From contig VSOK01000053.1 in assembly GCA_009774765.1 (NCBI GenBank), positions 1 through 15,222 on the forward strand: a stretch of DNA of 15,222 bases, written 5' to 3'. Below, piece by piece: positions 1 through 5,976 of this stretch. The position numbers and the translations under genes were made by a program. This DNA is from Bacteroidales bacterium (GTDB lineage: Bacteria; Bacteroidota; Bacteroidia; Bacteroidales; UBA932). The notes under the pieces were generated by a model that ran no database searches, had not been told where the DNA came from, and saw only the letters and a program-made list of their open reading frames with translations. Each line of letters starts with the position of its first letter. Within the stretch, counting starts at the first letter, position 1.

Positions 1-50
1 TCACCAAGGAGGCCGGTGCAGTTAAATACATTGACCCACGTCACGAATAA
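1..50 (+). CDS. C-terminal end of a probable NifU-like Fe-S cluster scaffold protein (partial)
   Basis: Only the last 15 codons are inside the window; the frame reads TKEAGAVKYIDPRHE and stops with TAA at 48-50. This tail, together with its position directly upstream of a GGGtGRT gene, fits the iron-sulfur cluster assembly scaffold protein that precedes GGGtGRT in Bacteroidales and whose C-terminus ends in a similar FIDPR-type sequence. The next gene starts 15 bases after the stop, so the two are probably one operon. The family call rests on a short tail and remembered gene order, so it is an inference. Confidence 0.6.
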   Translation, partial: TKEAGAVKYIDPRHE

Positions 51-51
51 C

Positions 52-57
52 AGGAGG
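52..57 (+). promoter_or_regulatory. Shine-Dalgarno site of the GGGtGRT gene
   Basis: A full AGGAGG lies 8 bases before the ATG at 66. Strong Shine-Dalgarno sites are not the rule in Bacteroidota, so this one supports the chosen start and suggests a highly translated gene. Confidence 0.6.
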
Positions 58-65
58 ACAAGACT

Positions 66-1076
66 ATGATTAGAGAAGTTAAATTCGAGAGCCAGGATCG
101 TCGTATCAAACAGATCCTTGCTGCACTTAACGAGAACGGTATCAAGGATATCGAAGAGGCTAACGCAATATGCGAGCAGTATGGTCTTGACCCTTACATT
201 ACTTGTGAGGAGACTCAGCCTATCTGCTTCGAGAATGCAAAATGGGCTTACGTGGTAGGTTCTGCAATCGCAATCAAGAAAGGCTGCAAGACTGCCGCTG
301 AGGCTGCCGAGGCTATCGGTATCGGTCTTCAGGCATTCTGCATCCCTGGATCTGTAGCCGATGACCGTAAAGTAGGTATCGGACACGGAAACCTTGCAGC
401 TATGCTTCTCCGCGAGGAGACAAAATGTTTCGCTTTCCTTGCAGGTCACGAGTCATTCGCTGCAGCTGAGGGAGCCATCAAGATCGCCGCAAAGGCTGAC
501 AAGGTACGTAAGGAGCCTCTCCGCTGTATCCTTAACGGTCTTGGAAAGGACGCCGCACAGATCATCTCACGTATCAACGGCTTCACATACGTACAGACAG
601 AGTTCGACTACTACTCAGGCGAGCTTAAGGTCGTAAGGGAAATCGCTTACAGCGACGGCCCTCGTGCAAAGGTGAAATGCTACGGTGCAGACGATGTACG
701 CGAAGGTGTTGCAATCATGTGGCACGAGGGCGTGGACGTTTCCATCACAGGTAACTCTACCAACCCTACACGCTTCCAGCATCCTGTAGCAGGTACATAC
801 AAGAAAGAGCGCGTGCTTGCAGGCAAGCCATATTTCTCAGTTGCATCAGGCGGTGGTACAGGCCGTACCCTTCACCCTGACAACATGGCCGCAGGTCCTG
901 CTTCATACGGTATGACCGACACAATGGGCCGTATGCACAGCGACGCTCAGTTCGCAGGTTCCTCATCAGTTCCTGCCCACGTTGAGATGATGGGCTTCCT
1001 CGGCATCGGCAACAACCCAATGGTCGGCTGTACAGTAGCTTGCGCCGTTGACGTAGCTCAGGCACTGAACAAATAA
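66..1076 (+). CDS. GGGtGRT family protein
   Basis: A 336-residue soluble protein carrying the family signature GGGTGRT at about residues 262-268, followed by LHPDNMAAGP and a glycine- and methionine-rich C-terminal part. Several cysteines are present (for example in PICFENAK, GCTVACAVD), which would fit a role near Fe-S chemistry, but the biochemical function of the family is not known to me. No signal peptide or membrane segment is seen, so it is probably cytoplasmic. Codon use is clean and strongly biased, as for a highly expressed gene. It follows the probable Fe-S scaffold gene by 15 bases with a perfect AGGAGG and ends just before a strong terminator, so it is probably the last gene of that operon. 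Confidence 0.9.
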   Translation: MIREVKFESQDRRIKQILAALNENGIKDIEEANAICEQYGLDPYITCEETQPICFENAKWAYVVGSAIAIKKGCKTAAEAAEAIGIGLQAFCIPGSVADDRKVGIGHGNLAAMLLREETKCFAFLAGHESFAAAEGAIKIAAKADKVRKEPLRCILNGLGKDAAQIISRINGFTYVQTEFDYYSGELKVVREIAYSDGPRAKVKCYGADDVREGVAIMWHEGVDVSITGNSTNPTRFQHPVAGTYKKERVLAGKPYFSVASGGGTGRTLHPDNMAAGPASYGMTDTMGRMHSDAQFAGSSSVPAHVEMMGFLGIGNNPMVGCTVACAVDVAQALNK

Positions 1077-1097
1077 TCTTTGGGTTATATATCACTT

Positions 1098-1133
1098 AAA
1101 GCCTCTGTAACTCTTGAAGTTATGGAGGCTTTT
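1098..1133 (+). terminator. Rho-independent terminator of the GGGtGRT operon
   Basis: A 15-bp stem (arms 1098-1112 and 1118-1132, with two G-U pairs) around the 5-base loop CTTGA. The 3' arm ends in GGCTTT and runs into TTTTGCTG. It begins 21 bases after the GGGtGRT stop. Confidence 0.85.
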
Positions 1134-1287
1134 GCTGTATGTCAACTTCTGGATTCGTGATATACGGTATAATGGCCATTTTGAGTCGGTAAATGGTGTA
1201 AGGTCCAATGACACATACGTAGACTACTGCCTGCAAGATTGAGAACGAGTACATCAAGGCTGAAATAGGGAGGGAAAAGGAATGGGG

Positions 1288-1320
1288 TTTGCAGAATTGG
1301 AGAAAAGTTTCTTAAATTTG
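1288..1320 (+). promoter_or_regulatory. Bacteroides-type promoter for the DUF4160/DUF2442 pair
   Basis: TTTG at 1288-1291 and TAAATTTG at 1313-1320, separated by 21 bases, match the Bacteroides sigma-ABfr layout TTTG-N19-21-TAnnTTTG. The predicted start of transcription near 1327 gives a leader of about 16 bases before the ATG at 1343. The stretch 1134-1287 holds nothing else I can name. Confidence 0.75.
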
Positions 1321-1342
1321 TACAGACTTAAAAGAAATTGAT

Positions 1343-1600
1343 ATGCCCGAGATTAGCAGATTTTACGGAATAATAATTGGAATGTTTTTCAACGAGCATA
1401 ATCCTCCGCACTTTCATGTAAAGTATGAAGAATATAATGCAGAGATAACAATCAAGGACGGCATTGTTACGGGAAGGCTGCCAAGGAGAGCCCTCAACCT
1501 TGTGTTTGAATGGCTTGATATGCACAGAGATGAACTGCTGGAGAATTGGAAGCGCGGTGAGAACTGTGAAAGCTTTATAAAGATTGAACCTCTTAAATAA
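1343..1600 (+). CDS. DUF4160 domain protein, possible toxin-antitoxin-like component
   Basis: An 85-residue protein covering one complete DUF4160 domain: the N-terminal MPEISRFYGIIIGMFF segment, then the invariant NEHNPPHFHVKY motif with two histidines, then a helical C-terminal part (LNLVFEWLDMHRDELLENW). No signal peptide or membrane segment. It starts about 22 bases after a consensus promoter and is followed after 7 bases by a DUF2442 gene. DUF4160 and DUF2442 genes commonly sit side by side in bacteria, and the pair has been regarded as toxin-antitoxin-like; which member would be toxic is not shown by the sequence. The family call is firm, the function is inference. Confidence 0.88.
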   Translation: MPEISRFYGIIIGMFFNEHNPPHFHVKYEEYNAEITIKDGIVTGRLPRRALNLVFEWLDMHRDELLENWKRGENCESFIKIEPLK

Positions 1601-1607
1601 TTGAGTT

Positions 1608-1847
1608 ATGGAAATTGTTTGGATAACATCAGCCAAGTATGTTTCAGGCTATATTCTTGAACTTACATTCAATACAGGGGAGATAAAGACCTTTGATTTT
1701 TCAAAACTCTATTCTAAAGGAATCTGCAAGAAATTGCAGGATATGGCCTATTTCAAGAACTTCCAGCTGGACGGCTGGACGGTTGACTGGAACAATGAGA
1801 TAGGTTTTGCTCCCGAATACCTTTATGAACATGGGGTTTTGGCTTAA
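1608..1847 (+). CDS. DUF2442 domain protein, partner of the DUF4160 gene
   Basis: A 79-residue single-domain protein with the DUF2442 pattern: an N-terminal strand (VSGYILELTFNTGEIKTFDF), a central LQDMAYFKNFQLDGWTVDW and the C-terminal signature FAPEYLYEHGV. The ATG lies 7 bases after the DUF4160 stop, so translation is probably coupled. A terminator follows 20 bases after its stop, which makes the two genes a self-contained cassette with its own promoter and terminator. In DUF4160-DUF2442 pairs this second member is the usual partner; some family members occur near helix-turn-helix proteins. It has no recognisable catalytic residues. Function unproven. Confidence 0.88.
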   Translation: MEIVWITSAKYVSGYILELTFNTGEIKTFDFSKLYSKGICKKLQDMAYFKNFQLDGWTVDWNNEIGFAPEYLYEHGVLA

Positions 1848-1867
1848 CTTAATGTGACATATCGGAA

Positions 1868-1907
1868 GCCTCTCAAAAGCGCATCGCCTTTGGGAGGTTT
1901 TCTTTTT
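1868..1907 (+). terminator. Rho-independent terminator after the DUF2442 gene
   Basis: The arms CCTCTCAAAAG (1869-1879) and CCTTTGGGAGG (1887-1897) pair with one G-U and one mismatch around a 7-base loop, and TTTTCTTTTTA follows directly. Confidence 0.85.
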
Positions 1908-2012
1908 ATTGCCTAATCTGGTATCGGAACGGTTGAGGAATCCGGAAATCAAGTAACATACAGACAAGGCAATACCCTATTTATTGAGTGTTGTTTGTTG
2001 GGAAACATTTTT

Positions 2013-2020
2013 TACCTTTG
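2013..2020 (+). promoter_or_regulatory. Bacteroides-type -7 promoter element before the long palindrome
   Basis: TACCTTTG is an exact TAnnTTTG. A TTTG at 1994-1997 is only 15 bases upstream, shorter than the usual 19-21, so the -33 part is uncertain. Transcription would begin near 2026, a few bases before the palindrome at 2051-2290. Either that element is transcribed as an RNA, or this is the promoter of the gene at 2317 with a leader of about 290 bases. Confidence 0.6.
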
Positions 2021-2050
2021 TATCGTCTTTCGGGAGAAATCCTGTAAGGC

Positions 2051-2290
2051 GTTATATATTGAAAGTGTTTTCGCGGTCCTCGTTAGAAAATCTGACAGTT
2101 TTTTACGAATCAAAGGGCACAACGAATAGCACTCATTCTTGTTATAGGCAAGGCGAGGTGTACCCGAAAGGGTATGCCTATGCGCCATATCTATACGAGT
2201 GTGGGGTATTGCATCGTTTATTTTGATTCGGGTTTTGTCAGAGCCTTCTAACGAATAAACGAAACAGCTCCACACTTTCTTTTATACACA
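2051..2290 (+). ncRNA. Long rod-shaped hairpin: candidate structured RNA or palindromic mobile element
   Basis: Almost the whole segment pairs with itself. From outside to inside: GAAAGTGT 2061-2068 with 2272-2279; CGTTAGAA 2081-2088 with 2246-2253; TCTGACA 2091-2097 with 2236-2242; CGAATCAAA 2106-2114 with 2222-2230; CACTC 2130-2134 with 2197-2201; TATAG 2143-2147 with 2191-2195; GGCG 2152-2155 with 2183-2186; AGGTGTACCC 2156-2165 with GGGTATGCCT 2170-2179, closed by a GAAA tetraloop. Small internal loops lie between the helices, as in rod-like RNAs such as 6S. A TAnnTTTG promoter lies just upstream. I do not recognise an Rfam family. An alternative is a MITE-like palindromic DNA element or a recombination site bordering the island. 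Strand is assigned from the promoter. Confidence 0.6.
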
Positions 2291-2316
2291 CTTAATCATT
2301 CTTGGAGTTGGAGTGG

Positions 2317-2601
2317 ATGGGAGATGGTTTTATGGGAACTAAAGGTATGTTGCAATTATGTACTCCTTTTGTCACGGCTGTTGTGGTGATAATTTCATTC
2401 TATATGTTAGGTGGAGTATATCTTTTATTGGGACTTTTATTAGATGAACTTGGACTGTATATCGGGTATGATGAAGTCGCAGATTTTCTCTTTCTGTTTG
2501 GGTGGAATCCAACTACAGGAGGATGGATATGCGCAATTATCATATGGATTCTACTGACTGTTTTTTTTGAAATGCGTATAGCAGAAAATATTCAGGATTA
2601 A
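2317..2601 (+). CDS. Small integral membrane protein, unknown function
   Basis: A 94-residue protein not recognised as a member of any family. Hydrophobic segments lie at about residues 15-42 (LCTPFVTAVVVIISFYMLGG and onward) and 69-84 (GWICAIIIWILLTVFF), with an acidic, aromatic stretch between them (DELGLYIGYDEVADFLF), so it is probably an inner-membrane protein with two or three segments. The frame is open back to a TTG at 2302; I prefer the ATG at 2317, and the ATG at 2332 is also possible. It starts 26 bases after the long hairpin and ends 19 bases before the next lipoprotein gene. It is AT-rich like the rest of the island. Confidence 0.55.
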   Translation: MGDGFMGTKGMLQLCTPFVTAVVVIISFYMLGGVYLLLGLLLDELGLYIGYDEVADFLFLFGWNPTTGGWICAIIIWILLTVFFEMRIAENIQD

Positions 2602-2620
2602 ATATCAAAAATTATATGTG

Positions 2621-3457
2621 ATGAAAAACATTATACTAATACTTTCTTTATTGGCAATGCTTGTGACATCTTGTCACAATAAAAAGCTTTCAGGTGATGA
2701 TATAATTGAGTTCAAAGACCCTTTGTTTTTAAAAACATTGCTTTATGATTCTAAAGAAATAATAGACAGAAATGCTGATGGAAAAATTTCTGTCAATGAA
2801 GCATCTATGGTAACAGAATTAGATGTCTCTAACAAAATGATAAAAAATTTATATGAAATTAAGTATTTTATTTCATTAAGAATCTTGATTTGTTCTGACA
2901 ACGAACTTACGGAATTAGATGTAAGCAAGAATATAGCATTAACAAAATTGGATTGCAGTTACAATCAACTTACCGCTATTAATGTTAACAAAAATGCCGC
3001 ATTGAAATATTTAGATTGTAATCATAATCAACTTACCACTCTTGATTTGAGCAAGAATACTGAACTGGAATATTTGGATTGTTTTGTAAATCAGCTTACT
3101 TCGCTTGATGTAAGCAAGAATACTTCTTTAGAACGTTTACTATGCGCATTGAATCAACTGACTTCGCTTGATGTAAGAAAAAATCCGGCATTGGAATCTT
3201 TGTCTTGCGGAGGCAATCAGCTTACTTCTCTTGACTTGAGCAAGAATATAGCATTGAAATATTTGGAATGCGGTGACAATCAACTTACTTCTCTTGATGT
3301 GAGCAAGAACAAGAAACTTACAAAGTTGTATTTGACTTCTTACTTGAACAATAGTACGACAATTACAAAATTAATTCTATATAAGCACCAAACAATAAAC
3401 AATTTGGAAAAGGAGATAAAATGCTGTCCAAATCTGTCAATCACTTATGTTGAATAA
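2621..3457 (+). CDS. Leucine-rich-repeat lipoprotein with an EF-hand-like calcium loop
   Basis: A 278-residue exported lipoprotein. Residues 1-17 are a signal peptide ending in the lipobox LVTSC, with Cys18 as the lipidated residue. Residues 49-60 (DRNADGKISVNE) match a dockerin/EF-hand calcium-binding loop (DxNxDGxIxxxE). From about residue 62 to 230 come about eight leucine-rich repeats of 21 residues with the pattern LTSLDVSKNxALxxLxCxxNQ, so each carries a conserved cysteine and asparagine ladder. Such repeats form a curved solenoid that binds proteins. The start is the ATG at 2621; the GTG directly before it is less likely. The repeat DNA (about 63 bp per unit) is similar between copies, so copy number could vary by recombination. 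Ligand unknown. Confidence 0.85.
   Translation: MKNIILILSLLAMLVTSCHNKKLSGDDIIEFKDPLFLKTLLYDSKEIIDRNADGKISVNEASMVTELDVSNKMIKNLYEIKYFISLRILICSDNELTELDVSKNIALTKLDCSYNQLTAINVNKNAALKYLDCNHNQLTTLDLSKNTELEYLDCFVNQLTSLDVSKNTSLERLLCALNQLTSLDVRKNPALESLSCGGNQLTSLDLSKNIALKYLECGDNQLTSLDVSKNKKLTKLYLTSYLNNSTTITKLILYKHQTINNLEKEIKCCPNLSITYVE
2903..3312 (+). repeat. 63-bp repeats coding for leucine-rich repeats
   Basis: Successive 63-bp units inside the lipoprotein gene share blocks such as AATCAACTTACT, TCGCTTGATGTAAGCAAGAA and GCATTGAAATATTTGGA. They are the DNA of the 21-residue repeats. Several adjacent units are near-identical over 20 bases or more, which suggests recent duplication or gene conversion within the gene. 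Confidence 0.7.
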
Positions 3458-3505
3458 CTGAAGTTTAATCGGCCTCTACAAGTGTAGATATGCTTTTTAT
3501 ATACA

Positions 3506-4231
3506 ATGTCAAGAATATATAGTAATTCATTTTTCCATTATACTGATAAGGAGTACAAACTAAAAGCGATTTTAAATAAAGGTTTCTTTGGTTCATATTC
3601 AAATGAGCAATTCAAAGATAATTTTGGGAAAATTTATCACCTGTATATACCAATGGTATGTTTTTGTGATATTCCTTTAAACCATATAATGAAAGTAACA
3701 TATGGTGGATTTGCTATTGGAATGAATAGGAGTTGGGAGAATCGCAATAATTTAAGCCCGATTTCATATTTTCAGAAAAACAGAGACAATCATTTTTTCA
3801 AATATATATGCAATATCTTTACATCATATAATAACGGCAATGGTGATGCTTCGGATTTACGCAAAATATTGGGATATGTAAAACCATTATCAAAATTTAA
3901 AGAAAAAGGGTATGCTGTAAATAGGCGAAAAGATAATTATATTGAAAAAGAATGGCGTAAAATATATTTGAAAAATTGGATGTCTTCGCAACAAGATATG
4001 GATAATTATGATAAGGTTCATCACAATAAATTATTTACAATATTAAACCTTAAATTCCATGCAAAAGATGTGTCATTTATAATTGTTCCGGATGATGCGA
4101 CAAAGACTAATATTATTAATTCTATACAATCAGCCACAGACATCGGAGGATATAAAACATCCAATATTAACGACAAATTAAATCTTATATCAAAAATTAT
4201 CACTATTGAAGAAATACAGAAGAATTTTTAA
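3506..4231 (+). CDS. AbiGi-like abortive infection (antitoxin-type) protein
   Basis: A 241-residue soluble protein whose N-terminal half has the AbiGi family pattern: FFHYTDKEYKLKAILNKGF at residues 9-27, the highly characteristic IPMVCFCDIPL at 48-58, then YGGFAIGM at 66-73 and W77 followed by LSPISYF. The C-terminal part (about 130-241) is lysine- and asparagine-rich and not recognised. AbiGi is the antitoxin-type half of the lactococcal AbiG phage-exclusion pair. No AbiGii nucleotidyltransferase gene follows here; the next gene is an unrelated membrane protein. The gene is strikingly AT-rich, more so than its neighbours, which points to horizontal transfer. It may also have ADP-ribosyl/RES-like distant kinship given its HYT motif, but that is speculation. 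Confidence 0.72.
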   Translation: MSRIYSNSFFHYTDKEYKLKAILNKGFFGSYSNEQFKDNFGKIYHLYIPMVCFCDIPLNHIMKVTYGGFAIGMNRSWENRNNLSPISYFQKNRDNHFFKYICNIFTSYNNGNGDASDLRKILGYVKPLSKFKEKGYAVNRRKDNYIEKEWRKIYLKNWMSSQQDMDNYDKVHHNKLFTILNLKFHAKDVSFIIVPDDATKTNIINSIQSATDIGGYKTSNINDKLNLISKIITIEEIQKNF

Positions 4232-4241
4232 ACCGTAAGCT

Positions 4242-4724
4242 ATGCTAAACCGTAGAATAATCGCATTCATACAAGGAGTGCTCGTATCCTTTATAGTATT
4301 TATGTTTATTGCAGCCAATCAGCCTTGGAATGGCGGAGGGCCTTTCAGTATCTTTTATTATGTCAGAATCTATATAATGATATTGGTGGCACTAATAATA
4401 TTGTGTGCCAATATCATATATGAGAAGCATCTTACTTTAAGGTCACTTAAGATGATGGATGATCTGAAAGTAAGGCTTGCGTCTTTTGGTGAGATCACGG
4501 AACTCACAGACTCACGGTTGCATGATTATATCAGTACCATTGAAATGTGTATCATACTTTATAGACGGAGGGATATAAGCCTTAACGAATTCAACAGCCA
4601 GTTCGGCTACAGGATTGAACAGTTGCTGAAATTGCAGAATGCAAATGATGTCATAAGGAGATATGAGTATCTGAATGAAATTGTCGGAAAACTTAAAAAG
4701 AAAAAGCTGCTTCCGAATGTATGA
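4242..4724 (+). CDS. Membrane protein with C-terminal helical domain, unknown function
   Basis: A 160-residue protein, not recognised. Two membrane segments are seen at about residues 7-25 (IAFIQGVLVSFIVFMFIAA) and 40-60 (YVRIYIMILVALIILCANII), joined by a short loop with NQPWNGGGPFS. The remaining 100 residues are hydrophilic and probably helical (charged heptad-like stretches DDLKVRLASFGEITEL and EYLNEIVGKLKKKKLL) and would face the cytoplasm by the positive-inside rule. The ATG lies 10 bases after the AbiGi-like stop, so the two may be co-transcribed. GC content is nearer to the chromosome than in the AbiGi-like gene. A role as membrane partner or effector of the upstream gene is possible but unsupported. 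Confidence 0.6.
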   Translation: MLNRRIIAFIQGVLVSFIVFMFIAANQPWNGGGPFSIFYYVRIYIMILVALIILCANIIYEKHLTLRSLKMMDDLKVRLASFGEITELTDSRLHDYISTIEMCIILYRRRDISLNEFNSQFGYRIEQLLKLQNANDVIRRYEYLNEIVGKLKKKKLLPNV

Positions 4725-4779
4725 GGCCACGACAAGCTCCGAAAGAGGTATATAAAATGATATTAAAAATGTTGTCACT

Positions 4780-5133
4780 ATGAAAAAGAAACTGATAATT
4801 CTTTCACTGTTCTGCATCCTATTGACTTCCTGTACTGGATACAGGTCCGATTCGGGATATGTTGGTTCTTTGATATCACAACATCAATACGGGAAGGTCA
4901 TAAGAGCTCTGGATAAGGATGTGGCAGGATTAGGTGTTCCTGTTTCTTACCTCGATATGGCAGACCTGTATCAGAGAACCACGATATACCAGTATCATTT
5001 AAAGGACTATGAATCTGCAATCAAAGATTATTCAAAAATGATAGAATTGTCAGATGGGGTATATAATGCCTACTATGGCAGAAGCAGATGCTATGGAGAA
5101 CTTGGAGATACTTTGTCAGTCGCGAAAGACTAA
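4780..5133 (+). CDS. Short TPR-like lipoprotein, probably truncated
   Basis: A 117-residue exported lipoprotein: the signal peptide MKKKLIILSLFCILLTS is followed by Cys18 in a lipobox (LLTSC). Residues about 65-117 resemble tetratricopeptide repeats (YHLKDYESAIKDYSKMIELS followed by YNAYYGRSRCYGELGDT). The protein stops at AKD in the middle of the second helix of the last repeat, where TPR proteins normally continue. In another frame, 5130-5198 continues as LIINECNGDLVFNGGIFKAY and then stops, so a single frameshift may have cut the gene. TPR lipoproteins of this type scaffold protein contacts at the cell envelope. Function unknown. Confidence 0.6.
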   Translation: MKKKLIILSLFCILLTSCTGYRSDSGYVGSLISQHQYGKVIRALDKDVAGLGVPVSYLDMADLYQRTTIYQYHLKDYESAIKDYSKMIELSDGVYNAYYGRSRCYGELGDTLSVAKD

Positions 5134-5233
5134 TTATCAATGAGTGTAACGGAGATTTGGTATTTAATGGCGGAATTTTCAAGGCGTATAAAAGATGATT
5201 TATAAGAAAATGTCATTAGGGGAGATGTAAAAT

Positions 5234-5749
5234 ATGAATGATATAAAAACAGATTTGCTCTATTTTGTCGAGGATATATTTAAAAAACACCCAAAACTTG
5301 GAAGGCCACTTGTAACTGCAATATCAACATATAGCAGTATTAGGACATGGTTGATAGAAAAGAATATCCTATTGGTAGGTTCTGGCCTGAAAACACTACG
5401 GAAAAAGTATAAAGAAATCCCACGAGAAGAACTTGATGAAATCATATTGAAGTTGCGGAGCACTGCTGATGAAAATAAAGGCATCATTAATCTTGGGGAC
5501 ACATGGTTTAATTGGGAGCATGTCATAGACAACATACAATATGGTCTTGTTTTTTATACGAAAAGAAGATGTGATAGCTGTAATAGCAAATTAATAGTTT
5601 TTAGTTATACGCTAACTAATCATTATGGAAACTTGTTTATATGTCCGAATTGTGGAAAATTTGTGCAGTTTGATATTACTCTCTATATATTTCCTGCTCC
5701 TGCTGCTCCTGCTGCTCCTGTTGCATATGATGGTGATTTGCCGTTTTAA
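5234..5749 (+). CDS. Zinc-ribbon protein with Ala-Pro tail, unknown function
   Basis: A 171-residue soluble protein, not recognised as a family. Residues 1-105 are helical and charged. Two CxxC pairs, C113/C116 (CDSC) and C137/C140 (CPNC), are spaced as in a zinc ribbon that would bind one zinc ion. The tail at about 154-163 is an Ala-Pro repeat (PAPAAPAAPV), followed by the acidic-hydrophobic end YDGDLPF, which resembles the acidic C-terminal tip of SSB proteins (DDDIPF) that recruits partner proteins. That resemblance is suggestive only. The start is the ATG at 5234, after a purine-rich GGGGAGATG stretch. It is the last gene of the AT-rich island. Confidence 0.6.
   Translation: MNDIKTDLLYFVEDIFKKHPKLGRPLVTAISTYSSIRTWLIEKNILLVGSGLKTLRKKYKEIPREELDEIILKLRSTADENKGIINLGDTWFNWEHVIDNIQYGLVFYTKRRCDSCNSKLIVFSYTLTNHYGNLFICPNCGKFVQFDITLYIFPAPAAPAAPVAYDGDLPF
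5690..5722 (+). repeat. CCTGCTGCT-type microsatellite coding the Ala-Pro tail
   Basis: CCTGCT units are repeated without interruption in phase with the reading frame (coding PAPAAPAAP). Copy-number change in multiples of three bases would lengthen or shorten the tail without shifting the frame. Confidence 0.6.
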
Positions 5750-5892
5750 TAAATATGGGTAGGTTTCCATGTCATCTTGAGCGATCGAATTGTGTTGAAA
5801 GCTCTGATAAAAGTCCTGACAATTATGTGTTTTTAGCAGTCCTGAGTCAGAAAAATAATTTCAAATGTGAGCGGTATATGGTAGATTACCGT

Positions 5893-5900
5893 TACCTTTG
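5893..5900 (+). promoter_or_regulatory. Bacteroides-type -7 element before the DJ-1/PfpI gene
   Basis: TACCTTTG is an exact TAnnTTTG 76 bases before the ATG at 5977. No good TTTG is seen at the right distance (TGTG at 5866-5869 is the nearest), so the -33 half is weak. The leader would be about 70 bases. Confidence 0.5.
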
Positions 5901-5976
5901 CAAGGGACCGGACCGGTCTGTTCACAAGTTATATGATAATCTGTCCTTTTGTGCAAAGGGCAAAATACAATAATAT

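Noticed and set aside
1220..1315. Short + strand stretch without a start reading KIENEYIKAEIGREKEWG
   Set aside because: It has no start codon, has a stop upstream at 1220-1222, and overlaps the DUF4160 promoter; too short to call a gene remnant.
1984..2226. Open frame of 80 codons on the + strand
   Set aside because: It lies wholly over the promoter and the 5' three quarters of the long palindrome; its peptide has no recognisable features, and the base pairing explains the sequence better.
2051..2290. Calling the rod-shaped element 6S RNA outright
   Set aside because: The overall shape is similar, but I cannot see the defined central bubble with promoter-like sequence, and it is longer than usual.
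2903..3312. Regular repeats that could suggest a CRISPR array
   Set aside because: They are 63-bp in-frame units coding leucine-rich repeats, without unique spacers.
5755..5973. Open frame of 72 codons before the DJ-1 gene
   Set aside because: Its peptide (CHLERS-like start) is typical of spurious translation of an intergenic repeat, and it spans the TAnnTTTG promoter.
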